DNA of 64,000 nt from JAXMEQ01 sp046348225 (GCA_046348225.1 JAXMEQ010000008.1:62001-126000); one strand, 5' to 3'. Shown: positions 20,251 through 31,267, counted from the stretch's first letter. Notes: generated by a model not told the origin, from the letters alone. A program made the numbers and translations.

Positions 20251-20294
20251 CTTTTCAGCGCCGTTCTAATTCAATCACTTAAGCGTTCTCGTTG

Positions 20295-22106
20295 ATGAAT
20301 CACATCAGAAACTTTTCGATCATTGCCCACATCGACCATGGCAAATCGACGCTCGCCGATCGCCTGATCCAGCGTTGCGGTGGCCTGAGCGATCGCGAGA
20401 TGGAAGAGCAGGTGCTGGACTCGATGGATCTCGAGAAGGAGCGTGGGATAACCATCAAGGCACAGACCGCTGCGCTCAAATACAAGGCGCAGGACGGGCA
20501 GGTCTACAACCTCAACCTGATCGACACGCCGGGCCATGTGGACTTCAGCTACGAGGTGTCGCGCTCGCTGTCGGCCTGCGAGGGCGCACTGCTGGTGGTG
20601 GATGCGAGCCAGGGCGTGGAAGCGCAGACCGTGGCCAACTGCTACACCGCGCTCGACCTCGGCGTGGAAGTGGTGCCGGTGCTCAACAAGATGGACCTGC
20701 CGCAGGCCGACCCGGAAAACGCCAAGTCCGAGATCGAGGACGTGATCGGCATCGACGCGACCCACGCGATTCCCTGCTCGGCCAAGACCGGCATGGGCAT
20801 CGACGAGATCCTGGAGGCGGTGGTGGCGCGGATTCCGCCGCCCAAGGGCAATCCGGCCGGCGCCCTGCGCGCCATGATCATCGACAGCTGGTTCGACAGC
20901 TACGTGGGCGTGGTGATGCTGGTGCGCGTGGTCGATGGCCGCCTGCAAAAGGGCGATCGCATCAAGCTGATGGCCACCGAAGCCAGCTACGAAGCCAACC
21001 AGCTCGGCGTGTTCACGCCCGCCAACCAGCCGCGCGAGGCGCTGGAGGCCGGCGAGGTGGGATACATCATCGCCGGCATCAAGGAACTGCAGGCCGCCAA
21101 GGTGGGCGACACGGTGACGCTGATCAAGCCGGGCACCGGTGGCGCCGCAGCGACGGCCACCGAGGCCCTGCCGGGTTTCAAGGAAATCCAGCCCCAGGTG
21201 TTTGCCGGCCTGTACCCGACCGAAGCCAACCAGTACGACTCGCTGCGTGACGCGCTGGAAAAGCTCAAGCTCAACGACGCCTCGCTGCACTACGAGCCGG
21301 AAGTCAGCCAGGCGCTGGGCTTTGGCTTCCGCTGCGGTTTCCTGGGGCTTCTGCACATGGAGATCGTGCAGGAGCGGCTCGAGCGCGAGTTCGACCAGGA
21401 CCTGATCACCACCGCGCCCAGCGTGGTCTACCAGGTGCTCAAGGCCGACGGCGAGATGATCATGGTCGAGAACCCTTCCAAGATTCCCGACCAGGGCCGC
21501 ATCGAGGAGATCCGCGAGCCCATCGTGACCGTGCACCTGTACATGCCACAGGAATACGTGGGTCCGGTCATGACGCTGGCCAACCAGAAGCGCGGTGTGC
21601 AGATGAACATGGCCTACCACGGCAAGCAGGTCATGCTGACCTACGAAATGCCGCTGGGCGAGATCGTGCTGGACTTCTTCGACAAGCTCAAGTCGGTCAG
21701 CCGCGGCTACGCGTCGATGGACTACGAGTTCAAGGAGTTCCGGGCGTCCGACGTGGTCAAGGTCGACATCCTGCTCAACGGCGAGAAGGTGGACGCGCTG
21801 TCGATCATCGTGCACCGCTCGCAGGCCCAGTACCGGGGCCGGGCGGTGGTGGCCAAGATGCGCGAGATCATCAGCCGCCAGATGTTTGACGTGGCCATCC
21901 AGGCGGCAGTGGGGGCCAACATCATCGCCCGCGAGACCATCAAGGCGCTGCGCAAGAACGTGCTGGCAAAATGCTACGGCGGCGACATCACCCGCAAGCG
22001 CAAGCTCCTCGAGAAGCAGAAAGCAGGCAAGAAACGCATGAAGCAGATTGGCTCGGTTGAAGTTCCCCAGGAAGCCTTCCTGGCCATTTTGCAGGTGGAA
22101 GACTGA
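20295..22106 (+). CDS. lepA: Elongation factor 4 (LepA)
   Basis: LepA is a ribosome-binding GTPase related to EF-G that back-translocates stalled ribosomes and aids initiation and assembly. The 603-residue protein has the G1 motif AHIDHGKST near residue 10, G3 [12 protein letters not shown]4 NKMDLPQ, and the LepA-specific C-terminal domain ending near [20 protein letters not shown] 20295 ([18 protein letters not shown]) is preferred over a TTG one codon earlier. Its stop overlaps lepB. Confidence 0.98.
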   Translation: MNHIRNFSIIAHIDHGKSTLADRLIQRCGGLSDREMEEQVLDSMDLEKERGITIKAQTAALKYKAQDGQVYNLNLIDTPGHVDFSYEVSRSLSACEGALLVVDASQGVEAQTVANCYTALDLGVEVVPVLNKMDLPQADPENAKSEIEDVIGIDATHAIPCSAKTGMGIDEILEAVVARIPPPKGNPAGALRAMIIDSWFDSYVGVVMLVRVVDGRLQKGDRIKLMATEASYEANQLGVFTPANQPREALEAGEVGYIIAGIKELQAAKVGDTVTLIKPGTGGAAATATEALPGFKEIQPQVFAGLYPTEANQYDSLRDALEKLKLNDASLHYEPEVSQALGFGFRCGFLGLLHMEIVQERLEREFDQDLITTAPSVVYQVLKADGEMIMVENPSKIPDQGRIEEIREPIVTVHLYMPQEYVGPVMTLANQKRGVQMNMAYHGKQVMLTYEMPLGEIVLDFFDKLKSVSRGYASMDYEFKEFRASDVVKVDILLNGEKVDALSIIVHRSQAQYRGRAVVAKMREIISRQMFDVAIQAAVGANIIARETIKALRKNVLAKCYGGDITRKRKLLEKQKAGKKRMKQIGSVEVPQEAFLAILQVED

Positions 22107-23074
22107 TGATGCAGATCGTGACGGCGGCCGTGCTGGCTGCCTTTGTGGGCTACGCAGGCGCCTGGTACTTTGGCGTGGTGGAGGGCAACTTCGCACTGCT
22201 GCTGTTCCTGGCCACCGTGGTGACCGGTGTTTACTGGCTGGCCGAGCGTTTCTACTTCCTGCCCCAGCGCCTGCGGGCGGCGGCAGCCCTGGAAGCCCAG
22301 GCCGCCCAGCGCCGCGACCAGCTGGCCGCCCAGGGCATTGCCCAGGTGGATGGTGACATCGCCGAGGCGCGCAGCCGGTTGATCATGCAGCCCTGGTGGC
22401 TGGACTGGACCGCGGGGCTGTTCCCGGTCATCGCCGTGGTGTTCCTGCTGCGCTCCTTCCTGTTCGAGCCGTTCAAGATTCCTTCGGGGTCGATGATTCC
22501 GACGCTGCTGGTGGGCGACCTGATCCTGGTCAACAAGTTCACCTACGGCATCCGTCTTCCGGTGCTCAATACCAAGGTCACGGAAGGCAACAAGCCCCAG
22601 CGTGGCGACGTGATGGTCTTTCGGTACCCCCCCAAGCCGAGCCTGGACTACATCAAGCGCGTGATCGGCGTCCCGGGTGACGAGGTGGCTTACCTGAACA
22701 AGCGGCTCACCATCAATGGCAAGCCGGTGCCCAAGAAGGACCTGCCGGAGTTCTTTGACGAAGACGTCATGCGCTACTTCCGCCAGTACGAGGAGTCGAT
22801 CGACGGGCGCCGCTTCCGGGTGCTCAATGATGCCGACCGCCCCGCCTTCATTCCCGGCGCGGAGGAGTTTCCCTTCACCCAGAATTGCCGTTACAGTGTC
22901 GAGGGCGTGGTGTGCAAGGTGCCCGAGGGCCACTACTTCATGATGGGCGACAACCGCGATAATTCGCTGGACTCGCGCTTCTGGGGTTTTGTGCCGGACC
23001 GCAACATCGTCGGCAAGGCCTTCTTCATCTGGATGAACTTCGGCAATTTCAGGCGCTTCGGGTCGTTCGAATAG
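22106..23074 (+). CDS. lepB: Signal peptidase I
   Basis: LepB cleaves signal peptides of exported proteins at the outer face of the inner membrane. The 322-residue protein has two N-terminal transmembrane helices (about residues 1-45 and 102-120), the catalytic Ser in IPSGSMIPTLLVGD (about 129), the general-base Lys in YIKRVIGVPGDEV (about 184) and the box E motif MGDNRDNSLDSR. The gene overlaps the lepA stop (TGATGATG), giving the usual lepA-lepB-rnc-era order. Confidence 0.97.
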   Translation: MMQIVTAAVLAAFVGYAGAWYFGVVEGNFALLLFLATVVTGVYWLAERFYFLPQRLRAAAALEAQAAQRRDQLAAQGIAQVDGDIAEARSRLIMQPWWLDWTAGLFPVIAVVFLLRSFLFEPFKIPSGSMIPTLLVGDLILVNKFTYGIRLPVLNTKVTEGNKPQRGDVMVFRYPPKPSLDYIKRVIGVPGDEVAYLNKRLTINGKPVPKKDLPEFFDEDVMRYFRQYEESIDGRRFRVLNDADRPAFIPGAEEFPFTQNCRYSVEGVVCKVPEGHYFMMGDNRDNSLDSRFWGFVPDRNIVGKAFFIWMNFGNFRRFGSFE

Positions 23075-23102
23075 CAAGTGTTCCCGCTGCAAAGGTTGGC
23101 AT

Positions 23103-23456
23103 ATGAAACTTCAGTTCAAATCAAAACAACGTGGTGTCTCGCTGCTGGGGCTGGCATTCGTGGGCGGCGTGCTGGTCTGCGTCGGTATCCTGGGTGCACA
23201 GGCCTTCCCGACCTTCACCGAGTACCAGGCGGTCCTGAAAGCGGTGGAAAAGGCCAAGGCCGGCAGCTCCGTGGTCGAAGCACGCACCATCTTTGACAAA
23301 GCGGCCCAGGTCGACGATATCAAGTCCATCAGCGGCAAGGACCTTGAGGTGACGCAAAACGGTGGCAAGACCACCATCTCGTTTGCCTACACCAAGGAAA
23401 TCCACATGGCCGGCCCGGCCTACCTTCTGCTGAAATACAGCGGGCAATCCAAATAG
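23103..23456 (+). CDS. DUF4845 membrane protein
   Basis: A 117-residue protein with a single N-terminal helix (about residues 10-32, [21 protein letters not shown]) behind a positively charged start, resembling a type IV pilin-like N-terminus, then a periplasmic-type domain. It matches the DUF4845 family commonly found between lepB and rnc in betaproteobacteria. Its function is unknown. It sits 28 bases after lepB and ends one base before rnc. Confidence 0.85.
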   Translation: MKLQFKSKQRGVSLLGLAFVGGVLVCVGILGAQAFPTFTEYQAVLKAVEKAKAGSSVVEARTIFDKAAQVDDIKSISGKDLEVTQNGGKTTISFAYTKEIHMAGPAYLLLKYSGQSK

Positions 23457-23457
23457 C

Positions 23458-24141
23458 GTGGATGGCGGTCTGTCTGCTCTGCAAGCCCGCTTGCAGCACT
23501 CATTTTCCGACCCGCAGCTGCTGCTGCGAGCGCTGACCCACCGCAGCTTCAGCGCCGACCATAACGAACGTCTCGAATTCCTCGGCGACTCCGTGCTCAA
23601 CCTCGCGGTCGCGGCCCTGCTGTACGACCGGTTGCGGGCCCTGCCCGAGGGCGATTTGTCGCGTGTGCGTGCCAACCTGGTGAAGCAGGACACGCTGCAC
23701 CAGCTCGCCGTGAAGCTGGGCCTGCCCGAGGTCATCCGCCTGGGCGAGGGCGAATCCCGTTCGGGGGGTCACAAGCGGCCGTCGATCCTGGCCGACGCAT
23801 TGGAGGCCGTGATTGGCGCCGTGCATCTGGACGCCGGCTACGCGGCGGCCGAGGCGCTGGTGCACCGGCTGTTCGAGGCGGTGGAAATCAACCCGCAGAT
23901 GCCTGCTGCCGCCAAGGACCCGAAGACCGAGCTGCAGGAATGGCTGCAGGGCCGCAAGCTGAAGCTGCCGGTGTACCGGGTGGCTGGCACCTTGGGCGCA
24001 GCACACAAGCAGACCTTTGATGTGGAATGTGAAATCCCGGAGCTGGGCGCGACCGAGCGCGGCATTGGCGCCTCGCGCCGTGCCGGCGAGCAGGCCGCGG
24101 CGGCCGCAATGCTGCTCAGCCTGAAAGCAAGGACCAAATGA
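23458..24141 (+). CDS. rnc: Ribonuclease III
   Basis: RNase III cleaves double-stranded RNA and processes rRNA precursors. The 227-residue protein begins at GTG 23458, two bases after the previous stop, and carries the signature [16 protein letters not shown] (about residues 38-53), the second acidic set in [14 protein letters not shown] (about 113-126), and a C-terminal dsRNA-binding domain ([15 protein letters not shown] to the end). Its stop overlaps the era ATG by ATGA. Confidence 0.97.
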   Translation: MDGGLSALQARLQHSFSDPQLLLRALTHRSFSADHNERLEFLGDSVLNLAVAALLYDRLRALPEGDLSRVRANLVKQDTLHQLAVKLGLPEVIRLGEGESRSGGHKRPSILADALEAVIGAVHLDAGYAAAEALVHRLFEAVEINPQMPAAAKDPKTELQEWLQGRKLKLPVYRVAGTLGAAHKQTFDVECEIPELGATERGIGASRRAGEQAAAAAMLLSLKARTK

Positions 24142-25124
24142 CAGATGCTACAAAAAATGTAGCGCCCCAGGCAGATTCCGCGAGGGCTGCAGGCCAAAAT
24201 GATTCAGACCCTGCGGCAGGGGGCGGTGCTGGCCAGCGCTGTGGCGTGATGGCGATTGTGGGCAAACCCAACGTCGGCAAGTCCACCCTGCTGAACGCCC
24301 TGGTGGGCCAGAAGATCAGCATCACGTCGCGCAAGGCGCAGACCACACGGCACCGCATCACCGGCATCCGCACCCTGGGTGCCACCCAGTTCATCTTCGT
24401 GGACACGCCGGGCTTCCAGACGCGCCACGCCACGGCGCTCAACCGCTCGCTGAACAAGACGGTGATGGGTGCCATTGGTGACGTGGACCTGGTGTTGTTT
24501 GTGGTGGAGGCCGGCAACTTCACCCTGGGGGATGCCAAGGTGCTGTCGCTGCTCAAGCCGGGCGTGCCGGTGCTGCTGGTGGCCAACAAGCTCGACCAGG
24601 TGCACCGACGCGGCGACCTGGCCCCCTGGCTGCGCGACATGCAGCAGCGCCACCCGTTCAATGAATTCGTACCCATGTCGGCCAAGAACGCCAAGGACGT
24701 GGAGAGGCTGTTCGGCATCTGTGAGAAATACCTGCCCGAACAGGCCTGGTGGTACGCCGAAGACGAGCTGACCGACCGCAGCGAGAAGTTTCTGGCCAGC
24801 GAAACGGTGCGCGAGAAGCTGTTCCGCTTCACCGGCGACGAGCTGCCCTACACCTCGACGGTGGTGATCGAAAAGTTCGACGAAGAGCCCAGCCCCAAAC
24901 ATGGTCGGCTGGTGAAGATTGCCGCCACCATCGTGGTCGAGCGCGATGGTCACAAGGCCATGGTGATCGGAGAGGGCGGCGAGCGGCTCAAGCGCATTGG
25001 CACCGAAGCCCGCCAGGAGCTGGAGAAGCTCATGGGCGCCAAGGTGTTCCTGGAGCTGTGGGTCAAGGTGCGTTCCGGCTGGGCCGACGACGAAGCCCGC
25101 GTCAAATCCTTCGGCTATGAGTAG
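24138..25124 (+). CDS. era: GTPase Era with repeat-derived N-terminus
   Basis: Era is an essential GTPase that binds the 3' end of 16S rRNA and helps 30S maturation. The 328-residue protein has G1 [17 protein letters not shown]2 [11 protein letters not shown]3 DTPGFQ, G4 NKLDQ and a C-terminal KH domain (about residues 245-328, [20 protein letters not shown]). Residues 4-23 are encoded by a copy of the 60-base palindromic repeat and precede the G domain, which otherwise would start within about 10-15 residues. An internal ATG at 24249 would cut into the G1 strand, so the extension is probably real. Confidence 0.95.
   Translation: MTDATKNVAPQADSARAAGQNDSDPAAGGGAGQRCGVMAIVGKPNVGKSTLLNALVGQKISITSRKAQTTRHRITGIRTLGATQFIFVDTPGFQTRHATALNRSLNKTVMGAIGDVDLVLFVVEAGNFTLGDAKVLSLLKPGVPVLLVANKLDQVHRRGDLAPWLRDMQQRHPFNEFVPMSAKNAKDVERLFGICEKYLPEQAWWYAEDELTDRSEKFLASETVREKLFRFTGDELPYTSTVVIEKFDEEPSPKHGRLVKIAATIVVERDGHKAMVIGEGGERLKRIGTEARQELEKLMGAKVFLELWVKVRSGWADDEARVKSFGYE
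24147..24206 (+). repeat. 60-base palindromic element, copy 3 (inside era)
   Basis: The head GCTACAAAAAATGTAGC (24147-24163), 20 bases and GGGCTGCAGGCC align without gaps to the other copies. It begins nine bases after the era ATG and is read in frame as [20 protein letters not shown]. Confidence 0.88.
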
Positions 25125-25152
25125 GGCCTGGTGCCCGGCCCACTGACTCCCC

Positions 25153-25899
25153 ATGGCGCCCCGGATTGCCGATGAACCTGCTTACGTGCTGCACCGCTAC
25201 GACTGGAGCGAGTCCAGCCTGATTCTGGAAGTGCTGACCCGGCGCCACGGACGAATTGCGCTGGTGGCCAAGGGGGCCAAGCGGCCCAGCTCCAATTTCA
25301 GGCCGGTGCTGTTGCCGCTGCAGCCGTTGCGGCTGGGCTGGGGTGGTGACGCCGAAATCCGGACGCTCAAGGGCGCTGAATGGGTGGGTGGCCATGTGAT
25401 GCCCACCGGCGATGCCCTGCTGTCGGGCTACTACCTGAACGAACTGCTGCTGCGCCTGCTGGCGCGCGACGACCCGCACCCCGCGCTGTTTGACGCCTAC
25501 GCCGCGGTCGTCCAGGTGCTGGCGTCCGAGCATGGCGACGCGCTGCAGCCGGCGCTGCGTGCTTTCGAACTGCTGTTGCTGCGCGAAATCGGCTTGCTCC
25601 CCGTCCTGGACGCGCAGACCATGACGCTGGCTGCGCTGGACCCGGAGGCCGACTACAGCCTGGTGCCAGAGGGCGGCTTGCTGCAATCCGCCCCGGGCGA
25701 ACGCGCGTGCCTGCGCGGCGCACAGTGGCAGGCCCTGCAGCGCGCACTCGACGACGAAGCGCCGTTCCACGCCACACTGCGGGTGTGCGTGCAGGTCCTG
25801 CCGGGTCTCAAGCCGCTGCTGCGCACCCTGCTGCACTACCATTGCGGGGTGAACACCCTGCGCACACGCCAGATGATGATGGACCTGCAATCGCTATGA
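25153..25899 (+). CDS. recO: DNA repair protein RecO
   Basis: RecO with RecR loads RecA onto SSB-coated single-stranded DNA in the RecFOR pathway. The 248-residue protein starts with the OB-fold ([35 protein letters not shown]) and has a helical C-terminal domain. The zinc-finger cysteines of some RecO proteins are absent. It lies 28 bases after era and overlaps pdxJ by four bases (ATGA), a standard order era-recO-pdxJ-acpS. Confidence 0.95.
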   Translation: MAPRIADEPAYVLHRYDWSESSLILEVLTRRHGRIALVAKGAKRPSSNFRPVLLPLQPLRLGWGGDAEIRTLKGAEWVGGHVMPTGDALLSGYYLNELLLRLLARDDPHPALFDAYAAVVQVLASEHGDALQPALRAFELLLLREIGLLPVLDAQTMTLAALDPEADYSLVPEGGLLQSAPGERACLRGAQWQALQRALDDEAPFHATLRVCVQVLPGLKPLLRTLLHYHCGVNTLRTRQMMMDLQSL

Positions 25900-26642
25900 C
25901 CGCCCTTTCCGTCAACCTCAACAAGGTGGCGCTGGTGCGCAACACCCGGCACCTGGGCATTCCCAGCGTGCTGCGCGCCGCCACCCTGTGTCTGGAGGCC
26001 GGAGCCCACGGCATTACCGTGCACCCGCGGCCGGATGCGCGCCACATTCGCGCTGAAGACGTGCACCTGCTGCACAAGCTCCTGAAGTCCTGGCCGCAGG
26101 CCGAGTTCAACATCGAAGGCAATCCGTTTCACAACCTGATGGACTTCGTGCGCGAACTCCGCCCGCACCAGTGCACCTTTGTGCCCGACAGCGAAGGCCA
26201 GTTCACCAGCGACCATGGCTGGTCGTTTCCGGACGACCTGCAGCGCTTGAAGCCCGTGATTGCCGAAGCCCGGGCCCTGGGGGTGCGTGTCAGCCTCTTC
26301 ATGGACCCGGTGCCCGAGGCCATGGCGGCAGCCCGGGCCTCGGGCGCCGACCGGGTGGAGCTCTACACCGAGCGCTACGCCAGCGCCTTCGGCACGGCAT
26401 CCAAACAGTCTGTGCTCGCCCAGTTTGCCGCGGCTGCGCGTGCGGCGCTCGATGCCGGCCTCGGCGTCAACGCCGGCCATGACCTGAGCCGCGAAAACCT
26501 TGCCGACTTTCTGCGGGCCGTCCCGGGCGTGCAGGAAGTGTCGATCGGCCATGCGCTGATCTCGGACGCGCTGGAGCTGGGCTACAGCGCCACCGTCAGG
26601 GCCTACCTGCAGTGCATCCGCGATGCCTCCGGCGCTGCATGA
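25896..26642 (+). CDS. pdxJ: Pyridoxine 5'-phosphate synthase
   Basis: PdxJ condenses deoxyxylulose 5-phosphate with 3-amino-2-oxopropyl phosphate to make pyridoxine 5'-phosphate, the last ring-forming step of vitamin B6 synthesis. The 248-residue TIM barrel shows [51 protein letters not shown] and the [11 protein letters not shown] phosphate site. ATG 25896 overlaps the recO stop; the reading frame runs on upstream but only this start gives the normal N-terminus. Confidence 0.97.
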   Translation: MTALSVNLNKVALVRNTRHLGIPSVLRAATLCLEAGAHGITVHPRPDARHIRAEDVHLLHKLLKSWPQAEFNIEGNPFHNLMDFVRELRPHQCTFVPDSEGQFTSDHGWSFPDDLQRLKPVIAEARALGVRVSLFMDPVPEAMAAARASGADRVELYTERYASAFGTASKQSVLAQFAAAARAALDAGLGVNAGHDLSRENLADFLRAVPGVQEVSIGHALISDALELGYSATVRAYLQCIRDASGAA

Positions 26643-27037
26643 TCTACGGTGTGGGTACCGACATCTGCGACGTGCGGCGCATTCGCGCCTCACTGGCGCG
26701 CCATGGGGACCGCTTTGCCCGCAAGATCCTGAGCGACGCCGAACTGGCCACCTGGCGGGCGCGCAGCGCCCGCTGGCCGGAGCGCGGCATCCGCTACCTG
26801 GCCACGCGTTTTTCCGCCAAGGAGGCCTTCAGCAAGGCCATCGGTCTGGGCATGCGCATGCCGATGAGCTGGCGGCTGTGCGAGGTGGGCAAGCTGCCCA
26901 GTGGCAAGCCGGCCATCGTGCTGCACGGGGGCCTCAAGGAATGGTTTGAAGCGCAGGGCCTGAGCGCCCATGTCAGCGTGACCGACGAAACCGACTACGC
27001 CGCGAGCTTTGTCGTGGTCGAGCAGAAAGATGCCTGA
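26639..27037 (+). CDS. acpS: Holo-ACP synthase
   Basis: AcpS attaches the phosphopantetheine of CoA to the ACP Ser. The 132-residue protein begins [16 protein letters not shown] with the metal-binding Asp, and has [18 protein letters not shown] with the conserved Glu and Lys. ATG 26639 overlaps the pdxJ stop. It completes the route from acpP to active carrier. Confidence 0.97.
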   Translation: MIYGVGTDICDVRRIRASLARHGDRFARKILSDAELATWRARSARWPERGIRYLATRFSAKEAFSKAIGLGMRMPMSWRLCEVGKLPSGKPAIVLHGGLKEWFEAQGLSAHVSVTDETDYAASFVVVEQKDA

Positions 27038-28096
27038 ATGACGACCCATGCACCCCTGATCCTCGACGTGGCCGGACTTGAATTGTCTGCCACCGACCGC
27101 CAGCGCCTGCGCCACCCGCTGACCGGGGGCGTGATCCTGTTTGGCCGCAACTGGAAAGACCGTGCCCAGGTCAGCGCCCTGTGCGCCGACATCAAGGCCG
27201 TGCGACCCGACGCGCTGATCTGCGTCGACCATGAAGGCGGAAGGGTCCAGCGCTTTCGCACCGACGGCTTCACCCATCTGCCGCCGATGCGCGCCCTGGG
27301 TGAACTCTGGATGCGCGACGCCTTGCGCGCCAGCAACGCCGCGTCGGCCTGCGGCTACGTACTGGGCTCCGAGCTGCGTGCCTGCGGCGTGGACTTCAGC
27401 TTCACCCCGGTACTCGACCTGGACTGGGGCGGCTCCGGCGTGATTGGCGACCGCGCCTTCCACGCCGACGCGCGCGTCGTGACCCTGCTGGCCAAGAGCC
27501 TCATGCACGGGCTGCTGGAGGCCGGCGTGGCCAACTGCGGCAAGCACTTCCCGGGGCACGGCTTTGTGAAAGCCGACTCGCACACCGACATTCCGGTGGA
27601 CCGGCGCAGCCTCAAGACCATTCTTTCGGATGACGCGGCCCCCTATGGCTGGCTCAGCACGGTTCTGACCAGCGTGATGCCAGCGCACGTGGTCTACTCG
27701 AAGGTGGATGCACGTCCGGCCGGCTTCTCCAGCCGCTGGCTGAACGGCATCCTGCGCGGGCAACTGGGTTTTGGTGGTGCAATTTTCAGCGACGACCTGA
27801 GCATGGCAGGCGCACGCATGATTGACGGCCGCGAAGTCAGCTACACCGAGGCGGGCGTTGCTGCACTCAATGCCGGTTGCGACATGGTGCTGCTGTGCAA
27901 CCAGTCGCTGGATGGCGGCGAGGCCGTGGACGAACTGCTGGACGGCCTGGCCGAGGCGCAGCTCAAGGGCCGGTGGCAGGCCCTTGAAGCCAGCAACGAG
28001 CGCCGGCTGGCACTGCTGCCCCGTACCCCGGCGGCGGATTGGGGCGCGCTGATGACGTCACCGCGCTACCTGCACGCGCTGGATCTCCTGCCTTGA
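27038..28096 (+). CDS. nagZ: Beta-N-acetylhexosaminidase NagZ (GH3)
   Basis: NagZ cleaves GlcNAc from anhydro-muropeptides in cell-wall recycling and so influences AmpC induction in species that have that system. The 352-residue GH3 enzyme has ICVDHEGGRVQRFR, NCGKHFPGHGFVKADSHTDIP (the catalytic His/Asp loop), and the nucleophile region GAIFSDDLSMAGARM. The start follows the acpS stop with no gap. It converges on lysS, with no clear terminator between. Confidence 0.96.
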   Translation: MTTHAPLILDVAGLELSATDRQRLRHPLTGGVILFGRNWKDRAQVSALCADIKAVRPDALICVDHEGGRVQRFRTDGFTHLPPMRALGELWMRDALRASNAASACGYVLGSELRACGVDFSFTPVLDLDWGGSGVIGDRAFHADARVVTLLAKSLMHGLLEAGVANCGKHFPGHGFVKADSHTDIPVDRRSLKTILSDDAAPYGWLSTVLTSVMPAHVVYSKVDARPAGFSSRWLNGILRGQLGFGGAIFSDDLSMAGARMIDGREVSYTEAGVAALNAGCDMVLLCNQSLDGGEAVDELLDGLAEAQLKGRWQALEASNERRLALLPRTPAADWGALMTSPRYLHALDLLP

Positions 28097-28129
28097 TCGG
28101 GAAAGTGCCGCAGGCGCTTCGGGGGTAGG

Positions 28130-29659
28130 TCAAATTTCCCGTCGCAGGGCCGGAAACAGGATCACGTCACGGATGCTGGGGCTGTCGGTCAGCAGCATCA
28201 TGAGCCGGTCAATGCCGATGCCGCAGCCGCCGGTGGGGGGCATGCCGTATTCCAGCGCGCGTACAAAGTCGTGGTCGAAGTACATGGCCTCGTCGTCGCC
28301 GCTGTCCTTGGCCGCCACCTGCGCCTGGAAGCGGGCGGCCTGGTCTTCGGCATCGTTGAGTTCGGAGAAGCCATTGCCGAATTCGCGGCCAGTGATGTAG
28401 AGCTCGAAGCGCTCGGTCACTTCAGGGCGCTCGTCATTGGCGCGCGCCAGTGGAGAAATCTCGGTCGGGTGCTCCATGATGAAGGTGGGCTGCCAGAGCT
28501 TTTCCTCCACCGTCTCCTCGAAGTACAGCACCTGCAGGCTGGCCAGCGACCGGCCCTGGAGTTTGTCCTTTTCTTCCGTCATGCCCAGCTTGCGAAGTGC
28601 GTTGACGAGCCATTCGCGGTTGTCCACCTGATCGCCGGCATCGGTGTGGCGCACGATGGCCTCGCGGATGGTGAGTCGTTCGAAGGGCTGGGCCAGATCC
28701 ACCGGGCGCCCGCCATACGTGAGCTGCAATGTGCCCACGGCTTTCTGGGCCGCATCACGGATCAGTGCTTCAGTGAAATCCATCAGGTCGCGGTAGTTCC
28801 AGTACGCCGCGTAGAACTCCATCATGGTGAATTCGGGGTTGTGGCGCACCGAAATGCCTTCGTTGCGGAAGTTGCGGTTGATCTCGAACACCCGCTCAAA
28901 GCCACCGACGATCAGCCGCTTCAGGTACAGCTCGGGCGCGATGCGCAGGAACATTTCCTGGTCCAGTGCGTTGTGGTGCGTCACGAAAGGTTTGGCATTG
29001 GCCCCCCCGGGGATGGGGTGCAGCATGGGTGTTTCCACCTCCAGAAAGCCGTGGCCCACCATGAAATCGCGGATCGAGCTCACGGCCTTGCTGCGCGCCA
29101 CGAAGCGGTCGCGCGCGGCCTGGTCGGTCATCAGGTCCACATAGCGCTGGCGGTACTTCACTTCCTGATCGGCCATCCCGTGGAACTTGTCGGGCATGGG
29201 CCGCAGGCTCTTGGTCAGCAGGCGGACACGGCTGGCGTGTACGGAAAGCTCGCCCGTACGGGTCTTGAACAGCTTGCCCTCGGCGGCCACGATGTCGCCC
29301 AGGTCCCAGTGCTTGAAGCTGGCGTACACCTCTTCGCCCACGTCGTCACGCGTGACGTAGATCTGGAAGCGACCCGTCGCGTCCTGCAGGGTTGCAAAGC
29401 TGGCTTTCCCCATGACGCGCTTGAGCATCATTCGCCCGGCAATGCTCACGGCAATGCCTTCTTCGAGCAGGGCTTCGGCCGTCTTGGCGCCGTGGTGGGC
29501 CTGCAGGTCCGCTGCGTGATGGCCTGGCTTGAAGTCATTCGGGAAGGCCACGCCCTTGCCCAGACGCTGGGCCTCGCGCAGGGCCTTGAGTTTCTCGCGG
29601 CGCTCGGCAATCAGCTGGTTGTCATCCTGGGGCGCGGGGGAGGTGTGTGGGTCAGACAT
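28130..29659 (-). CDS. lysS: Lysyl-tRNA synthetase (class II)
   Basis: LysS charges tRNA-Lys. The 509-residue protein has an N-terminal OB-fold anticodon-binding domain (about residues 60-160) and the class II catalytic core with motif 1 ([20 protein letters not shown]), motif 2 ([20 protein letters not shown]) and motif 3 ([20 protein letters not shown]). ATG 29659 is the homologous start; the open frame continues far upstream opposite the flippase gene, but that part is not protein-like. Confidence 0.97.
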   Translation of the reverse strand: MSDPHTSPAPQDDNQLIAERREKLKALREAQRLGKGVAFPNDFKPGHHAADLQAHHGAKTAEALLEEGIAVSIAGRMMLKRVMGKASFATLQDATGRFQIYVTRDDVGEEVYASFKHWDLGDIVAAEGKLFKTRTGELSVHASRVRLLTKSLRPMPDKFHGMADQEVKYRQRYVDLMTDQAARDRFVARSKAVSSIRDFMVGHGFLEVETPMLHPIPGGANAKPFVTHHNALDQEMFLRIAPELYLKRLIVGGFERVFEINRNFRNEGISVRHNPEFTMMEFYAAYWNYRDLMDFTEALIRDAAQKAVGTLQLTYGGRPVDLAQPFERLTIREAIVRHTDAGDQVDNREWLVNALRKLGMTEEKDKLQGRSLASLQVLYFEETVEEKLWQPTFIMEHPTEISPLARANDERPEVTERFELYITGREFGNGFSELNDAEDQAARFQAQVAAKDSGDDEAMYFDHDFVRALEYGMPPTGGCGIGIDRLMMLLTDSPSIRDVILFPALRREI

Positions 29660-29775
29660 GGAAGGTCGCCGGCAAAGGCGAATGGCAGGGTATCGAGGGA
29701 GGGGCGGTATCGCCGAAACCCGACATTTTAGTTTTTTGCAGCACGGTGCGCCGCCGGGGCACGCCGATGCGCCTT

Positions 29776-29781
29776 GATAAT
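29776..29781 (+). promoter_or_regulatory. Possible -10 just upstream of the flippase gene
   Basis: GATAAT at 29776-29781 lies seven bases before the ATG at 29789, in the block GATAATCGGCGC. The same 12 bases recur at 31263-31274 before the next gene. If used as a -10, the transcript would be nearly leaderless. Confidence 0.4.
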
Positions 29782-29788
29782 CGGCGCC

Positions 29789-31267
29789 ATGTTCCTCAAA
29801 GCCGGGCTCCTGTCGCTGGCGCTGCTGCTGGCCAGCCGCGTGCTGGGCCTGTTGCGGGAGTCGGCGCAGGCGGCGGCCTTCGGTGCTTCCGCCACCGGGG
29901 ACGTGGTGGTGCTGATGCTCATGCTGCCCGACTGGCTGGCCAGCCTGGTGGCGGGTGGCGCCCTGGCCTACGTGCTGCTGCCGCACTGGGCGCGCGCGCA
30001 GCCGGCGGAACTTGCGGGCAGCCAATACAGTGCCGCCCGCGCCTTGCTGGCGTTGGGGGTGTTGCTGGCGGTGGCTGCGGCCTGGCTTGCCGGTCCGCTG
30101 GCCGCCTGGTTGATACCCGGTCTGCCGGCCGGCCAGCGCCCATTGGCGGTGGCCGGGCTGCGCTTCAGCGTGGTGGCGGTGCCGGCGGCGTTGCTGGCTG
30201 CCCTGTGGGTGACGCGGCTGCAGCATGAGCGCGACTTCGTGGGCATGTATGCCGCCAACCTGGTGGTGAACGCCGTTCTGGTGGCTTCCCTGCTGGCGCT
30301 CGCAGCCCTGCCGTGGGCCATCGCGGCGGACGGTGCCGTGGTGGTGCCAGCCATGGGCCTGGCACTGCTGGCAGCGGTGCTGTTGCGGCTGGGCTGGCTG
30401 TTCTGGCGCCTGCCTGCCCTCGCTACAGCCGGCGCCAGCCCCCGGCCGGGCCGCAGCGGGCCTGCCCTGTCGCTCTGGGTCTGGGCAATGCTGTCGTCCG
30501 GCTTGCCACTGGCGTTGCCGTTTGTGGCGCGGTCGCTTGCTTCGGCCTCGGGCGAAGGGGCACTGGCCACGTTCAACTATGCGTGGAAGCTGGTCGAGCT
30601 GCCCCTGGTACTGGCGATCCAGCTGGCGGCCAGCCTGGCGTTTCCCGTCATCACCCGCGCTTTTGCCGGGGAGGGCGACCCGGCGGCCGCCGTGCGCCGG
30701 GCCTTCGCGCTGGCCTGGTTGCTGGCCTGTGCCGCTGCCGCAGGGCTGCTGGTCGGGGCGCCGGCTGCGGCCTCGCTGCTGTTCGGCTGGGGACGCATGG
30801 GGCCGGAAGGCCTGGGCGCCATTGCGTGGTGGGGCGCCATCGGGGCGTGGGGTCTGCTGCCGCAGGCGCTGATGGCCGTGGCGGTCACGGTGCTCGCGAC
30901 CCAGGGGCGATTGCGTGCCGTCGCCCTGGTTCATGCGGGGGGGCTGGCGGCTCTGCTGGCGGGAAGTCCGTGGGCCGCTGGCGATGGCGCCCGCCTGATG
31001 CTGCTGCTCAACGCGGTGCAACTGGCCATGGCGGTGGCCTTGCTCGGCCTGCTGGGCCGCCAGACGCGCGCGTGGCTGCCTTGGCGCAGCCTGGGCCTGG
31101 GCCTCGCGTTGCTGCTGGTCGTGGCCGCCGGGGCGACGGCCCTTTCCGGCTGGTTGTCCGGGTTGAACATGGCGCTTCGCCTTGCCATGGCTGCGTCGGC
31201 AGCTATCATTTTGATAGCAATTGTCTGGCGCACCGACGCCGATGCGCGGGCGGCACTGCGGCGATAA
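29789..31267 (+). CDS. MurJ/MviN-family lipid-linked glycan flippase
   Basis: A polytopic inner-membrane protein of the MurJ (MOP) superfamily, 492 residues with about 13-14 predicted helices. The N-terminus [21 protein letters not shown] matches the first MurJ helix. MurJ flips lipid II, but this copy opens a glycan locus beside lysS and is divergent in the loops, so it may instead flip a lipid-linked glycan made by the neighbouring genes; a housekeeping murJ elsewhere would decide this. Its 3' end contains the partial palindrome 31202-31218. Confidence 0.82.
   Translation: MFLKAGLLSLALLLASRVLGLLRESAQAAAFGASATGDVVVLMLMLPDWLASLVAGGALAYVLLPHWARAQPAELAGSQYSAARALLALGVLLAVAAAWLAGPLAAWLIPGLPAGQRPLAVAGLRFSVVAVPAALLAALWVTRLQHERDFVGMYAANLVVNAVLVASLLALAALPWAIAADGAVVVPAMGLALLAAVLLRLGWLFWRLPALATAGASPRPGRSGPALSLWVWAMLSSGLPLALPFVARSLASASGEGALATFNYAWKLVELPLVLAIQLAASLAFPVITRAFAGEGDPAAAVRRAFALAWLLACAAAAGLLVGAPAAASLLFGWGRMGPEGLGAIAWWGAIGAWGLLPQALMAVAVTVLATQGRLRAVALVHAGGLAALLAGSPWAAGDGARLMLLLNAVQLAMAVALLGLLGRQTRAWLPWRSLGLGLALLLVVAAGATALSGWLSGLNMALRLAMAASAAIILIAIVWRTDADARAALRR
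31202..31218. repeat. Palindrome head only, partial copy of the 60-base element
   Basis: GCTATCATTTTGATAGC is a 17-base near-perfect palindrome like the head of the full copies, but the downstream 20 bases and GGGCT tail do not match. It encodes part of the flippase C-terminus. It may be a decayed copy or a chance palindrome. Confidence 0.4.

Larger units (their letters stand above)
19775..20294. other. Gene-free region mucD / lepA
   Basis: This 520-base stretch holds the mucD terminator, an AT-richer segment with DnaA-box-like sequences (20037-20103), a likely -10 (TACAAT, 20174-20179), a second intrinsic terminator (20220-20250) and the lepA leader. No protein-like ORF was found. It differs from the surrounding high-G+C coding sequence and may encode a small RNA. 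Confidence 0.6.

Noticed and set aside
29660..31021. Upstream extension of lysS into the flippase region (963-codon reading)
   Set aside because: The added residues are Gln/Arg/Gly-rich shadow sequence; the standard LysS start lies at 29659.
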